Positions 16,970 to 24,916 of a stretch of 64,000 bases of DNA are shown piece after piece; the first letter of the stretch is position 1, and every line of letters begins with the position of its first letter. The stretch is from Cognataquiflexum rubidum (GTDB lineage: Bacteria; Bacteroidota; Bacteroidia; Cytophagales; Cyclobacteriaceae). The notes beneath the pieces are model-generated. The model was not told the origin of the DNA. It saw only the letters and a list, made by a program, of their open reading frames with translations, and made no database searches. The position numbers and the translations under genes are program-made. Location of the stretch: the NCBI RefSeq assembly GCF_022538115.1, contig NZ_JAKZAL010000005.1, positions 186,001-250,000 on the forward strand, written 5' to 3'.

Positions 16970-18007
16970 TTATTTCCAACCTACTTTGTCAAAGATGACG
17001 ACTGCATCACTGTTGTTGTCACCCAAAACAGAAAGATTTACCTCATCTGCTTTGAATGTTCCCCACTGTTTTAGCAAGTCAGACAGTTCAACATTTGGGT
17101 TGACAGGATATTCAAAATTGATGTTGGCCAACATTCCCTGTGCTTCTGCGGCAGAGAGAAATTCGATCAACTTGATGGCATTGTCTTTATTGGGTGCATG
17201 TTTGGTTACGCCGGCACCGGAGATATTGATATGCGTGCCACGGTCATTTTGGTTAGGGAAGAAAATAGCGATTTTCTCTGCTGCTTTTCTCTCCTCTTCA
17301 TTCTCGTCATTGAGCATGATGCCGATGTAGTACGTATTGACGATGGCCACATCACCCTCACCTGCTGCAACAGCCTTCACCTGATCTCTGTCACTTCCTT
17401 TTGGTTCTCTAGCCATGTTGGCCAAAAGTCCCGTAGCCCATTGTTCAGCACCTTCTTTGCCATGTTGGGCAATCACGGAAGCCATCAAGGATTGGTTGTA
17501 GATATTTTCTGAAGATCTGGTCAATATTCTTCCTTTCCATTGAGGTTCAGTCAAGGCTTCATAGGTGCTCAGTTCTTCGGGTTTTACCCTTTCGGTGCTG
17601 TATGCAAATATTCTCGCCCTGTAAGTCAGTCCAAACCAAAATCCTTCAGGATCTCTGAATTTTGCAGGAATGTTAGTATTCAAAGTTTCAGAACTGACAG
17701 CTTGGAACAAACCTTTGCTTTCAGCCCTGTGAAGACGTCCTGCATCTACGGTAATCAACACATCAGCGGGTGAATTTGCCCCTTCCAATTCTAGTTTTTG
17801 GATAAGCTCATCAGCAGAGGCAGATACTACATTCACTTTGATGCCGGTCTGCTCGGTAAATTTGTCAAAAAGCTGTTGGTCTGCTTCATAATGTCTGTGG
17901 GTGTAGACATTGACCACTTCTTCTTTTTGTTCTGTAGTACCACCACAGGAGAGTAAAAATGCCCCAACGGAGGCCATTAAAGTCGATTTGATGATGTTTT
18001 TTAACAT
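16970..18007 (-). CDS. Ferric iron ABC importer, substrate-binding lipoprotein
   Basis: 345 residues from the ATG at 18007. An upstream ATG at 18040 would add eleven residues ahead of the signal peptide and would run through the Fur-like palindrome, so it is rejected. The signal peptide ends in LLSC. The mature part is a type 2 periplasmic binding fold of the FbpA/FutA class, starting with VNVYTHRHYEADQQLFDKF, which is close to the FutA start VNVYSARHY. Tyrosines that bind Fe(III) in that family (for example in NTYYIG) are present. First gene of the importer operon; predicted -7 element at 18050-18057. Confidence 0.9.
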   Translation of the reverse strand: MLKNIIKSTLMASVGAFLLSCGGTTEQKEEVVNVYTHRHYEADQQLFDKFTEQTGIKVNVVSASADELIQKLELEGANSPADVLITVDAGRLHRAESKGLFQAVSSETLNTNIPAKFRDPEGFWFGLTYRARIFAYSTERVKPEELSTYEALTEPQWKGRILTRSSENIYNQSLMASVIAQHGKEGAEQWATGLLANMAREPKGSDRDQVKAVAAGEGDVAIVNTYYIGIMLNDENEEERKAAEKIAIFFPNQNDRGTHINISGAGVTKHAPNKDNAIKLIEFLSAAEAQGMLANINFEYPVNPNVELSDLLKQWGTFKADEVNLSVLGDNNSDAVVIFDKVGWK

Positions 18008-18030
18008 GGGTTTTTGAATTATTGGGCCAA

Positions 18031-18045
18031 AAATAATCATTATTT
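18031..18045. promoter_or_regulatory. Fur-like 7-1-7 palindrome at the iron importer promoter
   Basis: AAATAATCATTATTT is a perfect 7-1-7 inverted repeat centred on C18038. Over 19 positions (18026-18044) it matches 14 of 19 bases of the Escherichia coli Fur consensus. It begins 24 bp before the binding protein start codon and covers the expected transcription start of the predicted -7 element, a suitable position for repression by iron-loaded Fur. Confidence 0.65.
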
Positions 18046-18049
18046 AAAT

Positions 18050-18057
18050 CAAATCTA
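18050..18057 (-). promoter_or_regulatory. Predicted -7 element of the iron importer operon
   Basis: TAGATTTG on the minus strand matches the Bacteroidota -7 consensus TAnnTTTG. It predicts a start near 18044 and a leader of about 37 nt. No clear -33 TTTG is seen. Confidence 0.5.
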
Positions 18058-18077
18058 AATAAAAAGAAAAAGAATTT

Positions 18078-18085
18078 TATATTTG
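18078..18085 (+). promoter_or_regulatory. Predicted -7 element of oxyR
   Basis: TATATTTG on the plus strand matches TAnnTTTG. It predicts a start near 18091 and a leader of about 52 nt before the oxyR ATG at 18143, which argues against the TTG start at 18083 inside the promoter. Confidence 0.5.
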
Positions 18086-18142
18086 CATAGAACAAGAAAA
18101 TCCTCTTTGGGATTCAACAATTACCTCAATATCACAGCGCTT

Positions 18143-19075
18143 ATGACTATCCAACAACTTGAATATATCATCGCAGTGGACAAGCACAGGCATTTTGGGC
18201 ATGCTGCAGAATCCTGCTTTGTGACCCAACCTACGCTGAGTGCGCAGGTAAGTAAATTAGAGAAGGAATTGGAAGTGATCTTGTTTGACCGGTCCAAAAT
18301 GCCGGTGATACCTACTGAAATCGGAACCCAGATTATCGAACAGGCCAAGCGGGTAGTTTCTGAGAGTAAGGGAATTTTTGAACTTGTATCTCAACTCAAA
18401 GGCGATATCAGTGGTGTGATCAAATTGGGGATAATTCCCACTTTGGCACCCTATCTTCTGCACCGATTTATACGGTCTTTTCTCGAAAAATTTCCCCATG
18501 TCAAGTTGCAGGTGGAGGAAACGGTGACTGAAGATATTATCAAAAAGCTGAAAAATGACGAACTCGATCTCGGGATCGTAGCTACGCCTTTGGATGAAAG
18601 TGGCATTGTAGAAAAACCCATGTTTTATGAAAAGTTTTTTGCCTACCTGTCAAAGGGACATCCTTTGCTGTCCAAAGAAAAGCTTTTGATCAAGGACCTC
18701 GAAACCGATGACATGTGGATGCTGCAGCAGGGTCATTGTTTCAGAGATCAGGTGCTGAACTTATGCAGTCAGACCAAATTTCAGAGGATGAATTTCCATT
18801 ATGAAAGCGGTTCACTCGAAGGATTGAAAAACATGGTCAACCAATATACCGGAATCACACTATTGCCCGAGTTGGCGACCGCTTCCCTAAACGACGAGGA
18901 AAAATCCCGGCTGAGGTCCTTCAGTGATGAGACTCCGGTGAGAGAAGTAAGCATTGTGCTGACAAGGAGTTTTCTGAAGAAGAAGTTGGTAGAATTGCTA
19001 TACCATGAAATCTCGGCTGCCATCCCACAGGAGATGACTTCCAAAGCCCATGGAAAAGTGGTGAGATTTAAATGA
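18143..19075 (+). CDS. oxyR: LysR-family peroxide sensor OxyR
   Basis: Transcription factor oxidised by hydrogen peroxide to activate defence genes. From the ATG at 18143 it has 310 residues. An N-terminal winged helix-turn-helix covers about 2-60 (TIQQLEYI, HFGHAAESCFVTQPTLSAQVSKLE). The redox segment GHCFRDQVLNLC places cysteines at 199 and 208, the same numbers as the disulfide-forming pair of Escherichia coli OxyR. The start was chosen over the TTG at 18083 because that codon lies within the predicted promoter. It is divergent from the iron importer, which links peroxide and iron control in one intergenic region. Confidence 0.92.
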   Translation: MTIQQLEYIIAVDKHRHFGHAAESCFVTQPTLSAQVSKLEKELEVILFDRSKMPVIPTEIGTQIIEQAKRVVSESKGIFELVSQLKGDISGVIKLGIIPTLAPYLLHRFIRSFLEKFPHVKLQVEETVTEDIIKKLKNDELDLGIVATPLDESGIVEKPMFYEKFFAYLSKGHPLLSKEKLLIKDLETDDMWMLQQGHCFRDQVLNLCSQTKFQRMNFHYESGSLEGLKNMVNQYTGITLLPELATASLNDEEKSRLRSFSDETPVREVSIVLTRSFLKKKLVELLYHEISAAIPQEMTSKAHGKVVRFK

Positions 19076-19081
19076 TTGGTT

Positions 19082-19113
19082 TTGTTGACAAATTATAATG
19101 GACAATAATTTTG
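19082..19113 (+). promoter_or_regulatory. Predicted promoter of the TPK-like gene
   Basis: TTG at 19085-19087 (overlapping TTTG at 19081-19084) and TAATTTTG at 19106-19113, separated by 18 bp, fit the Bacteroidota -33/-7 pattern. The start of transcription would fall near 19119, at the first unit of the 8-bp satellite. Confidence 0.5.
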
Positions 19114-19118
19114 TAATT

Positions 19119-19182
19119 TTCCAATCTTCCAATCTTCCAATTTTCCAATCTTCCAATCTTCCAATCCTCCAATCTTCCAATT
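19119..19182. repeat. Eight 8-bp tandem units (TTCCAATC)
   Basis: Units begin every 8 bp from 19119 to 19175. Five read TTCCAATC, two TTCCAATT and one CTCCAATC. Looser TTCCA words continue to the start codon at 19226. The array occupies the predicted 5' leader of the TPK-like gene. Confidence 0.9.
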
Positions 19183-19225
19183 TTCAAACCTTCCATACCT
19201 CCAACTTCCAACCTTCCCACCCACC

Positions 19226-19840
19226 ATGTCCTCCCACCATTTTGTCAAAGAACAACAAGAGCCGGCTTTGCTGATTTTGGATACTGCTGGAATCAGTTTT
19301 GACCAGGTCGCACCCTTGTTGGAATGGGTTCCCACACTTTTGGTAGCGCAGGAAGCAGTTCCTGTTGTCATTTCCTGGGGAATAAAAATCGATTTGATTT
19401 TGGCCGAAATGGAATTTCAAAAAAGTCACTACCACCTTCTCGAAGAGCAATACCCTGTAAAGTTTTTGGGTGTCCAAGGAGACAAGTTCCTAGATGAAGG
19501 ACTTCAATACCTGATTGCTTCCAAACATGGCGCGGTGAATATTATTGGCCTAGACCATTTGCGGGTATTTGACCTTGAACCGATGTTGGAGTTTTTGGAT
19601 CTTGTGGTATGGGATGGTCCAATCCGCTATTTTCCTGTCAAAGACGGGCAGTTCAAAAAATGGTTTCCTGAAACCTCAATCCAGCTCCATGCTCCTGAAG
19701 GGACGATTTTGGAAATACAGAGTACTGACGGAAATGAGATTGTTCAGGTCAAGCACGCCACATTTATCGAAGTGGAAGAAGGAATCACCATCATAAAGGG
19801 TAAAGGAATTTTTTGGATAGGGGAATTTATGAATGCCTGA
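19226..19840 (+). CDS. Thiamine pyrophosphokinase-like protein with altered active site
   Basis: 204 residues, about the size of a thiamine pyrophosphokinase. The N terminus MSSHHFVKEQQEPALLI resembles Bacteroidota thiamine pyrophosphokinases as I remember them. However, the usual Asp-Gly-Gly/Ala step after the first strand reads AQEAV here, and the conserved Gly-Asp-Phe-Asp after 'IKIDLIL' reads AEMEF. Both substitutions remove acidic residues that bind Mg-ATP. The second half, from about 120, keeps the beta-rich C-terminal domain. It may be a diverged paralog with another role, or an inactive one. The family call is by general resemblance only. Confidence 0.5.
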   Translation: MSSHHFVKEQQEPALLILDTAGISFDQVAPLLEWVPTLLVAQEAVPVVISWGIKIDLILAEMEFQKSHYHLLEEQYPVKFLGVQGDKFLDEGLQYLIASKHGAVNIIGLDHLRVFDLEPMLEFLDLVVWDGPIRYFPVKDGQFKKWFPETSIQLHAPEGTILEIQSTDGNEIVQVKHATFIEVEEGITIIKGKGIFWIGEFMNA

Positions 19841-19901
19841 TTTTTTACCAATCGCTGAATTACTGGAAACTGACCACTGCAAACTTCAAAACTTACTAAA
19901 C

Positions 19902-20759
19902 TCATTGACGGTCAATACCTTTTCCTTTCACGCCTCTGATCATTCTTTGTTTTCCATTTAGGTCTTCGAAAATTGTGACTTCCTCATAACCCGATTTTTC
20001 CATCAAATGCCTGGTCTCTTTTCCAAAAGCCTCATTGATTTCAAAATAAATTTTTCCACCTGGCTTAAGTGAATTCTTCGCTTTTTGGCTGACTACGCTA
20101 TAAAACAACAATGGATCTTCGTCGTAGACAAACAATGCCAAGTGGGGTTCATGGGCCAAAACATTGGTATGCATCAGTTCCTTTTCGGAATACCGGACAT
20201 AAGGAGGATTGCTGACAATGATGTCAAGATCTTCAAAGGGAAGATCCTCTTTCAGAATATCCATTCGACTGAATGCTACTTTGGATTGAAGCAAGCCCGC
20301 ATTCCTTTTTGCGATTTCCAAAGCTTCCTCACTGATGTCAATACCAAAGACAGTTGGAGTATTCATTTCGAGATCAAGTGAAATCGGAATACATCCCGAA
20401 CCCGTTCCGATGTCGAGGATTCTCAATCCCTCTTTTGGGTTTTCTTTCAGTATCAAGTGGACAAGTTCCTCTGTCTCACTTCTCGGAATCAATACCGAAG
20501 GAGAAACTTCAAATTCCCTTCCATAAAAAGGCGCTTTGCCAAGGATATACTGAATGGGCATCCCCACCAACAGATTTTCCATGGCAAGAGTCAATCCGGA
20601 TGGCAATGTTTCAAGGTTTTCATTCTTTAAGATATCCATCCTTTTTTTGCCTAGATAGGCTTCAAAAAGCCAAAGAACAAGACTCTCGGCTTCCTGTTTG
20701 GGATAGAGCACTTGGAGTTTGTGGGCATAATCCTGAAAAAGTCCTTGAAGTGTTGTCAT
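19902..20759 (-). CDS. prmC: Release factor glutamine methyltransferase PrmC (HemK)
   Basis: Methylates the Gln of the GGQ motif in peptide chain release factors RF1 and RF2, using SAM. 285 residues. An N-terminal helical domain (1-75) is followed by the methyltransferase core with ILDIGTGSGC (114-123) and the catalytic NPPY at 184-187. The IPRSETEELV segment (91-100) is typical. It is the last gene of a minus-strand run and overlaps the upstream membrane protein gene by 4 bp (ATGA). Confidence 0.95.
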   Translation of the reverse strand: MTTLQGLFQDYAHKLQVLYPKQEAESLVLWLFEAYLGKKRMDILKNENLETLPSGLTLAMENLLVGMPIQYILGKAPFYGREFEVSPSVLIPRSETEELVHLILKENPKEGLRILDIGTGSGCIPISLDLEMNTPTVFGIDISEEALEIAKRNAGLLQSKVAFSRMDILKEDLPFEDLDIIVSNPPYVRYSEKELMHTNVLAHEPHLALFVYDEDPLLFYSVVSQKAKNSLKPGGKIYFEINEAFGKETRHLMEKSGYEEVTIFEDLNGKQRMIRGVKGKGIDRQ

Positions 20760-21124
20760 ATTTTCTCTTGGCTTACATTTATAAAATTATAAAAAATCAG
20801 AGCACCAATGCCATAGCATACTACATCCAAAATATCCGCCATGTAAGCATGAGACCATTTTGGAAGTGCATATTCAAATAGGAACGAGAAGTAAACCCAT
20901 CCTAGGGCTACCTGAAATTTGGTAAATACTAAGGTGTTTTTCAGCGGATGAATCCATCTGAATACCTGCAGGGTGATGCCCAATACTACCGGCATGGCCA
21001 AAAGGTCATCCAGATAGGCATGCACAAAAGGAATAAATATGTGATGTATCCTTTCAAAATATTGATTCGCCCAAAAAATAATACATGGGAAAATGAAATA
21101 AGGATTTTTGAAAACAGTTATCAT
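20756..21124 (-). CDS. Small multi-pass membrane protein, unknown function
   Basis: 122 residues from the ATG at 21124, chosen because it gives a 4-bp ATGA overlap with the upstream gene; the longer frame from 21148 would overlap by 28 bp. About four hydrophobic helices, with a VHAYLDDLLAMPVVLG segment after the first and Asp residues near helices three and four (YMADILDVVCYG). Similar proteins in this phylum sometimes carry the label 'magnesium citrate secondary transporter', which I would not trust without evidence. Translationally coupled to prmC and to the zinc-ribbon protein. Confidence 0.65.
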   Translation of the reverse strand: MITVFKNPYFIFPCIIFWANQYFERIHHIFIPFVHAYLDDLLAMPVVLGITLQVFRWIHPLKNTLVFTKFQVALGWVYFSFLFEYALPKWSHAYMADILDVVCYGIGALIFYNFINVSQEKI

Positions 21125-21405
21125 CCCGGCAACAGGGCGATCAGCCAAACCAAAAAAGTGATGATGGTCATGTAGATGGTATAGAAAAAATTACCCACGA
21201 TTTTGGCATTTTTGACAAAAGCATTATCAGATTCTTTGATAAAAAAAATCCAGTTCTCAGCGTTTGTTTTCTTATCTTTTTCTCGGTTGATATGATATTC
21301 CAGGTCTTTACCACCCAGAGGTTTTCCGCAAGAAGTACAGGCCTCTGTCATAATTCCTGACCATGCTGACCAATTCCCACAATGGGGGCATTTTTTCTCT
21401 CCCAT
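21121..21405 (-). CDS. Small zinc-ribbon membrane protein
   Basis: 94 residues. The N terminus has two CxxC knuckles (C6/C9 and C23/C26) forming a zinc ribbon. A charged linker follows, then one hydrophobic segment from about 68 to 92 that should anchor the protein. I do not recognise a named family. First gene of a three-gene run ending in prmC, with ATGA overlaps between members; it lies just after the terminator of the carbamoyltransferase gene. Confidence 0.65.
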   Translation of the reverse strand: MGEKKCPHCGNWSAWSGIMTEACTSCGKPLGGKDLEYHINREKDKKTNAENWIFFIKESDNAFVKNAKIVGNFFYTIYMTIITFLVWLIALLPG

Positions 21406-21420
21406 GGTTTAAAAGTAAAA

Positions 21421-21458
21421 AACAAAACCCAAAGACCATTACTTCTTTGGGTTTTGTT
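21421..21458 (-). terminator. Rho-independent terminator of the carbamoyltransferase gene
   Basis: Perfect 15-bp stem, AACAAAACCCAAAGA (21421-21435) with its complement at 21444-21458, and an 8-nt loop. The minus-strand side is followed by T-rich sequence. It lies 24 bp past the stop codon at 21483. Confidence 0.88.
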
Positions 21459-21482
21459 GATTATTGGAGGACTTTTTAGCTT

Positions 21483-23243
21483 TTACCGATAGGCAAAATT
21501 GTATTCCATTTCAGAAGGGAAAATACCCTCAGCAACTGTTTTTTTGGTCAACATAAAATTACCAATGATCAATGCATCGAGTCCTGTTGAATAGAAACAC
21601 CTGATGGCATCTTTCGGGGATTCGACGACGGGTTCACCTTGGATATTGAAGCTGGTATTGAGTACAACTGGTACGCCTGTTTTCTCTCCGAGTTTTTTGA
21701 TGACATCATAATATCTTGGATGAAGCTCTCTTCTGACGGTTTGCAATCGGGCACTTCCATCGACGTGGGTAACAGAAGGAATCACACTTTGCTTGTCTTT
21801 GAGAACATTACATACTTTCAGCATAAATGGGTCTTCGACTTCTAAGTCAAAAAACATATCCTTTGCTTCTACGATTGCCGAAGGAGCAAATGGCCTATAA
21901 GCCTCTCGGAATTTGATTTCAGAGTTAATTTTGGCTTTCATATCAGGAAATGCCGGATTGGCAAGGATACTCCTGCTTCCCAACGCCCGCGGACCGATTT
22001 CCATTGGACCTTGAAACCAGCCTATGATTTTTCCACTTTCCAACAAACTTGCCGCTACCTCGCAGATATCATCATGCTGACTGTAGATAAGCTTGCAGCC
22101 CGTGAGGATTTTTTCAATCTCTTCATTGGTATAGCGTGTGCCCACATAAGGGTTCATGTGAACAAAATTCCTTTTATTTTCAAGTATTCCATTGTATAGG
22201 TAATAAGCGGCCCCTATCGCAGTTCCATTATCTCCAGCGGCCGGCATGACATAGACATCTTTGAATTTGCTTTCGCGGACGATACGGCCATTCATGACGC
22301 TGTTCAAAGAAACACCTCCCGAGATTACCAAGTATTGGGCATTGGTTTTTTGGTGGAGTATCTCACATATTTCAAGAACCCTGTCTTCCAAAACTCTTTG
22401 AAAGGCAGCAGCAACATCCATATGGTGCTTTTTAAATTCCTCTCCGGGTCTTCTCGGAGTTCCAAAAACCCTCAAAAATTTGGACGATAAATGAGAAAAT
22501 TTCTGCGGATTATACTGCATGTTTTGGAAGTTGAAATAGCTCAAATCCAGTTTTATCCTGCCTTCTTTGTCGATAGAAACAATCTTTTCAACTTCCTTTT
22601 TGAAAACTTCAGGATCTCCCATCGGGGCGAGTCCCATGGTTTTGCCTTCATCATAATTGGTCTTAAATCCACAAAATTGTGTCACAGCCTCATAAAATGA
22701 ACCCAATGAGTGCGGAAAGAAGCTTTCTCCAAAGGCTTCAACTTTGTTGCCTTCGCCTTTGCCTAGCCAAGTAGTGGCCCACTCTCCCGATCCATCTATA
22801 CCCAATAGTGCTGCTGATTCATAAGGTGAAACAAAGAAAGAACCCGGAGCATGGGCAAAGTGATGGGGAATGAAATGGACCTTAGGACCTTTTGTTTTGG
22901 TTCCAAAAATACCGGCATACCATTTCCAAAAACCTTTTTGTTTTCTATAAGAATGCACAAACTCATGGCTTATAAAATGCCGGATGGTCTTGACATGTGT
23001 AATACCATAAAGTAACTTTTTACCTAGATTATGGCTAGGTTTGATCGACACGGCAATGTGGTCAATATCTTTGTACTTGAGCTTAGCAATTTCTAAACAA
23101 CGGGCAATGGCCAGTTCAGGAAAAAGTTTGGTATGTTTGTCGCGGTTGAGTCGCTCTTCCTCGATAGCAGCGACGAGTTTTCCATCTACCACTATGCATG
23201 CGGTAGAATCATGGAAAAAGTAATTAAGTCCTAATATAACCAT
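21483..23243 (-). CDS. NodU/CmcH/TobZ-family O-carbamoyltransferase
   Basis: Transfers a carbamoyl group from carbamoyl phosphate, through carbamoyl-AMP, to a hydroxyl group, often of a sugar or antibiotic. 586 residues, the usual length. The N-terminal Kae1/YrdC-like part starts VILGLNYFFHDSTACIV with the metal-binding His of the family. HHFAHAPGSFF, GIDGSGEWATTW and ISGGVSLNSVMNGR follow, and the C-terminal domain has the GPRALGSRSILANP motif. It is an orphan here: no glycosyltransferase or natural-product cluster adjoins it, so the acceptor is unknown. Confidence 0.9.
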   Translation of the reverse strand: MVILGLNYFFHDSTACIVVDGKLVAAIEEERLNRDKHTKLFPELAIARCLEIAKLKYKDIDHIAVSIKPSHNLGKKLLYGITHVKTIRHFISHEFVHSYRKQKGFWKWYAGIFGTKTKGPKVHFIPHHFAHAPGSFFVSPYESAALLGIDGSGEWATTWLGKGEGNKVEAFGESFFPHSLGSFYEAVTQFCGFKTNYDEGKTMGLAPMGDPEVFKKEVEKIVSIDKEGRIKLDLSYFNFQNMQYNPQKFSHLSSKFLRVFGTPRRPGEEFKKHHMDVAAAFQRVLEDRVLEICEILHQKTNAQYLVISGGVSLNSVMNGRIVRESKFKDVYVMPAAGDNGTAIGAAYYLYNGILENKRNFVHMNPYVGTRYTNEEIEKILTGCKLIYSQHDDICEVAASLLESGKIIGWFQGPMEIGPRALGSRSILANPAFPDMKAKINSEIKFREAYRPFAPSAIVEAKDMFFDLEVEDPFMLKVCNVLKDKQSVIPSVTHVDGSARLQTVRRELHPRYYDVIKKLGEKTGVPVVLNTSFNIQGEPVVESPKDAIRCFYSTGLDALIIGNFMLTKKTVAEGIFPSEMEYNFAYR

Positions 23244-23437
23244 AAAGAATCAGTTGGGCGTATAAGGGTGATATACGGTTTACGAAATAAATTGGATATG
23301 AAAATTAGAAAAAAAAATCAAACAAAATCTAATTTTAATCCTAAAATTTTCCAGAAAAAAACAAAAGAAAGTTTTCTTATTACATGTCGCGTTTTCTTGG
23401 GTAGGAACGTCTTGTGTTTATTCCAAATTAATTTGCT

Positions 23438-23683
23438 ATGAAAAAGATTTTGCCTTTAATCCTCACATTTTCAGCCATCATGCTTTTCTCCTTTCAATGT
23501 GAAGAGGAGAATCCCGAAGAACAAATCATTGACGGATGCATCGATCCATCCAAGATAAAAACAGATGCTGCCTGTATTCTTTTATACGATCCGGTCTGTG
23601 GCTGTGACAAGAAGACCTACAGCAATAGCTGCGTAGCAATCAATGCTGGAGTCCTCACCTTTACCTCAGGAGCTTGTAATTGA
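23438..23683 (+). CDS. Kazal-type protease inhibitor lipoprotein
   Basis: 81 residues. A hydrophobic signal segment ends at FSFQC; the lipobox is weak, but a Cys followed by acidic residues fits a Bacteroidota lipoprotein. The mature part has six cysteines in Kazal spacing around YDPVCGCDKKTYSNSCVAINAG, a close match to the Kazal core. Kazal domains inhibit serine proteases by a canonical loop. A surface-exposed inhibitor could protect the cell from foreign proteases. It stands alone, followed by its own terminator. Confidence 0.85.
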   Translation: MKKILPLILTFSAIMLFSFQCEEENPEEQIIDGCIDPSKIKTDAACILLYDPVCGCDKKTYSNSCVAINAGVLTFTSGACN

Positions 23684-23696
23684 GATTTCTTTTTTT

Positions 23697-23753
23697 CCTT
23701 CCGGGTGCTTGACGGCCAATACAACCAAATAAAGTTCCCCGGAAGGTTTTTTT
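23697..23753 (+). terminator. Terminator of the Kazal lipoprotein gene
   Basis: CCTTCCGGG (23697-23705) pairs with CCCGGAAGG (23738-23746) across a 32-nt loop and is followed by seven Ts. It starts 14 bp after the stop codon. Confidence 0.75.
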
Positions 23754-24916
23754 ACTTTTACCGGTAGAATTTTGGAAATCTTCGTAGAGGTGAATTTCGG
23801 ATTCAAAGTATCATTTGGATTTTTTCCTGCCTCCATCTATATGTTTTGTGAAGCCCATGGCAGTGTCTTCACTGCCATTATGAAAAACCATTTAGATTGA
23901 AAATCAGTGAAGACCTTGACTCAGGCGAAGTATGTTCTCCCGCAGACTTCGCAGAATTTCGCAGAAGGGATTTGACAGGTCAATGATTTAGGGATTGATT
24001 ATGGGAATTTTTCTGTGTCGATCCGCGTGATCTGCGGGACTTAAAATTGAAGAACTTTTTGTATGAAAAGTCAGTGGGGACACTGACTTGGGCGAAGTAT
24101 GTTCTCCCGCAGACTTCGCAGGCTTTCGCAGAAGGGAAGGAATAAATAGTGCTTTCAAAGGAATATTTTTTGGAATCTTTCTTCGTCTATCCTCGCACCT
24201 GCCAGTGTCAGCACTGCCATTATAAAAAACATTATCGAATCAACAAGTCAGTGAGGACACTGACTCAGGCAGAGTAATTGATCTGCGTCGGTCCGCGTGA
24301 TCTGCGGGACTTAAAATTGAAGAACTTTTTGTATGAGAAGTCAGTGGGGACACTGACTTAGGCGAAGTATTTTCTCCCGCAGACTTCGCAGACTTTCGCA
24401 GAAGAGAAGGAATAAAAAGTGCTTTCAAAGGAATATTTTTTGGAATCTTTCTTCGTCTATCCTCGCACCTGTAAGTGTCAGCACTGCCATTATAAAAAAC
24501 ATTTTCGAATCAACAAGTCAGTGAAGACACTGACTTAGGCGGAGGAATTGATCTGCGTCGATCCGTGTGATCTGCGGGACTAAAAATTGAAGAACTTTTT
24601 GTATGAAAAGTCAGTGGGGACACTGACTTAGGCGAAATATATTCCCCCAGACTTCGCAGACTTTTGCAGAAGGGATTTGACAGGTCAATGGTTTAGGGAT
24701 TGATTATTGGAATTTTTCTGCGTTAATCTGCGTGATCTGCCGGAGCAATATGATCTAATTTTCTCCTGCAGACTTTTGCAGAGAGGAATGGATTTGTTAG
24801 AGGAATTAGGAAAATTTCGGGCAAATTATCTGCGTCAATCTGCGCGATCTGCGGGAATAAATGAATTATTTTTTCTCTACTGATTGCAGACCTTCAGGAA
24901 AGAAATTGCCAGCAAT
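23754..24916. repeat. Tandem array of a 270-bp unit bearing paired hairpins
   Basis: Gene-free region between convergent genes. The hairpin AAGTCAGTG-RRGA-CACTGACTT occurs at 24068, 24338 and 24608, and a second copy at 24245 and 24515; each series has a period of exactly 270 bp. Between them lie conserved words such as ACTTCGCAGACTTTCGCAGAA, GATCCGCGTGATCTGCGGGA and a second hairpin class (GCCAGTG-TCAG-CACTGCC). A GGCAGTG-TCTT-CACTGCC hairpin at 23859-23876 and degenerate half-units flank the array. Confidence 0.88.

Noticed and set aside
18008-18040. Earlier ATG (18040) for the iron-binding lipoprotein.
   Set aside because: It would put eleven residues before the signal peptide and place the Fur-like palindrome inside the coding region.
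23926-24860. Looks superficially like a CRISPR array because of regularly spaced repeats.
   Set aside because: The period is 270 bp, the whole unit is repeated and there are no unique spacers or cas genes.
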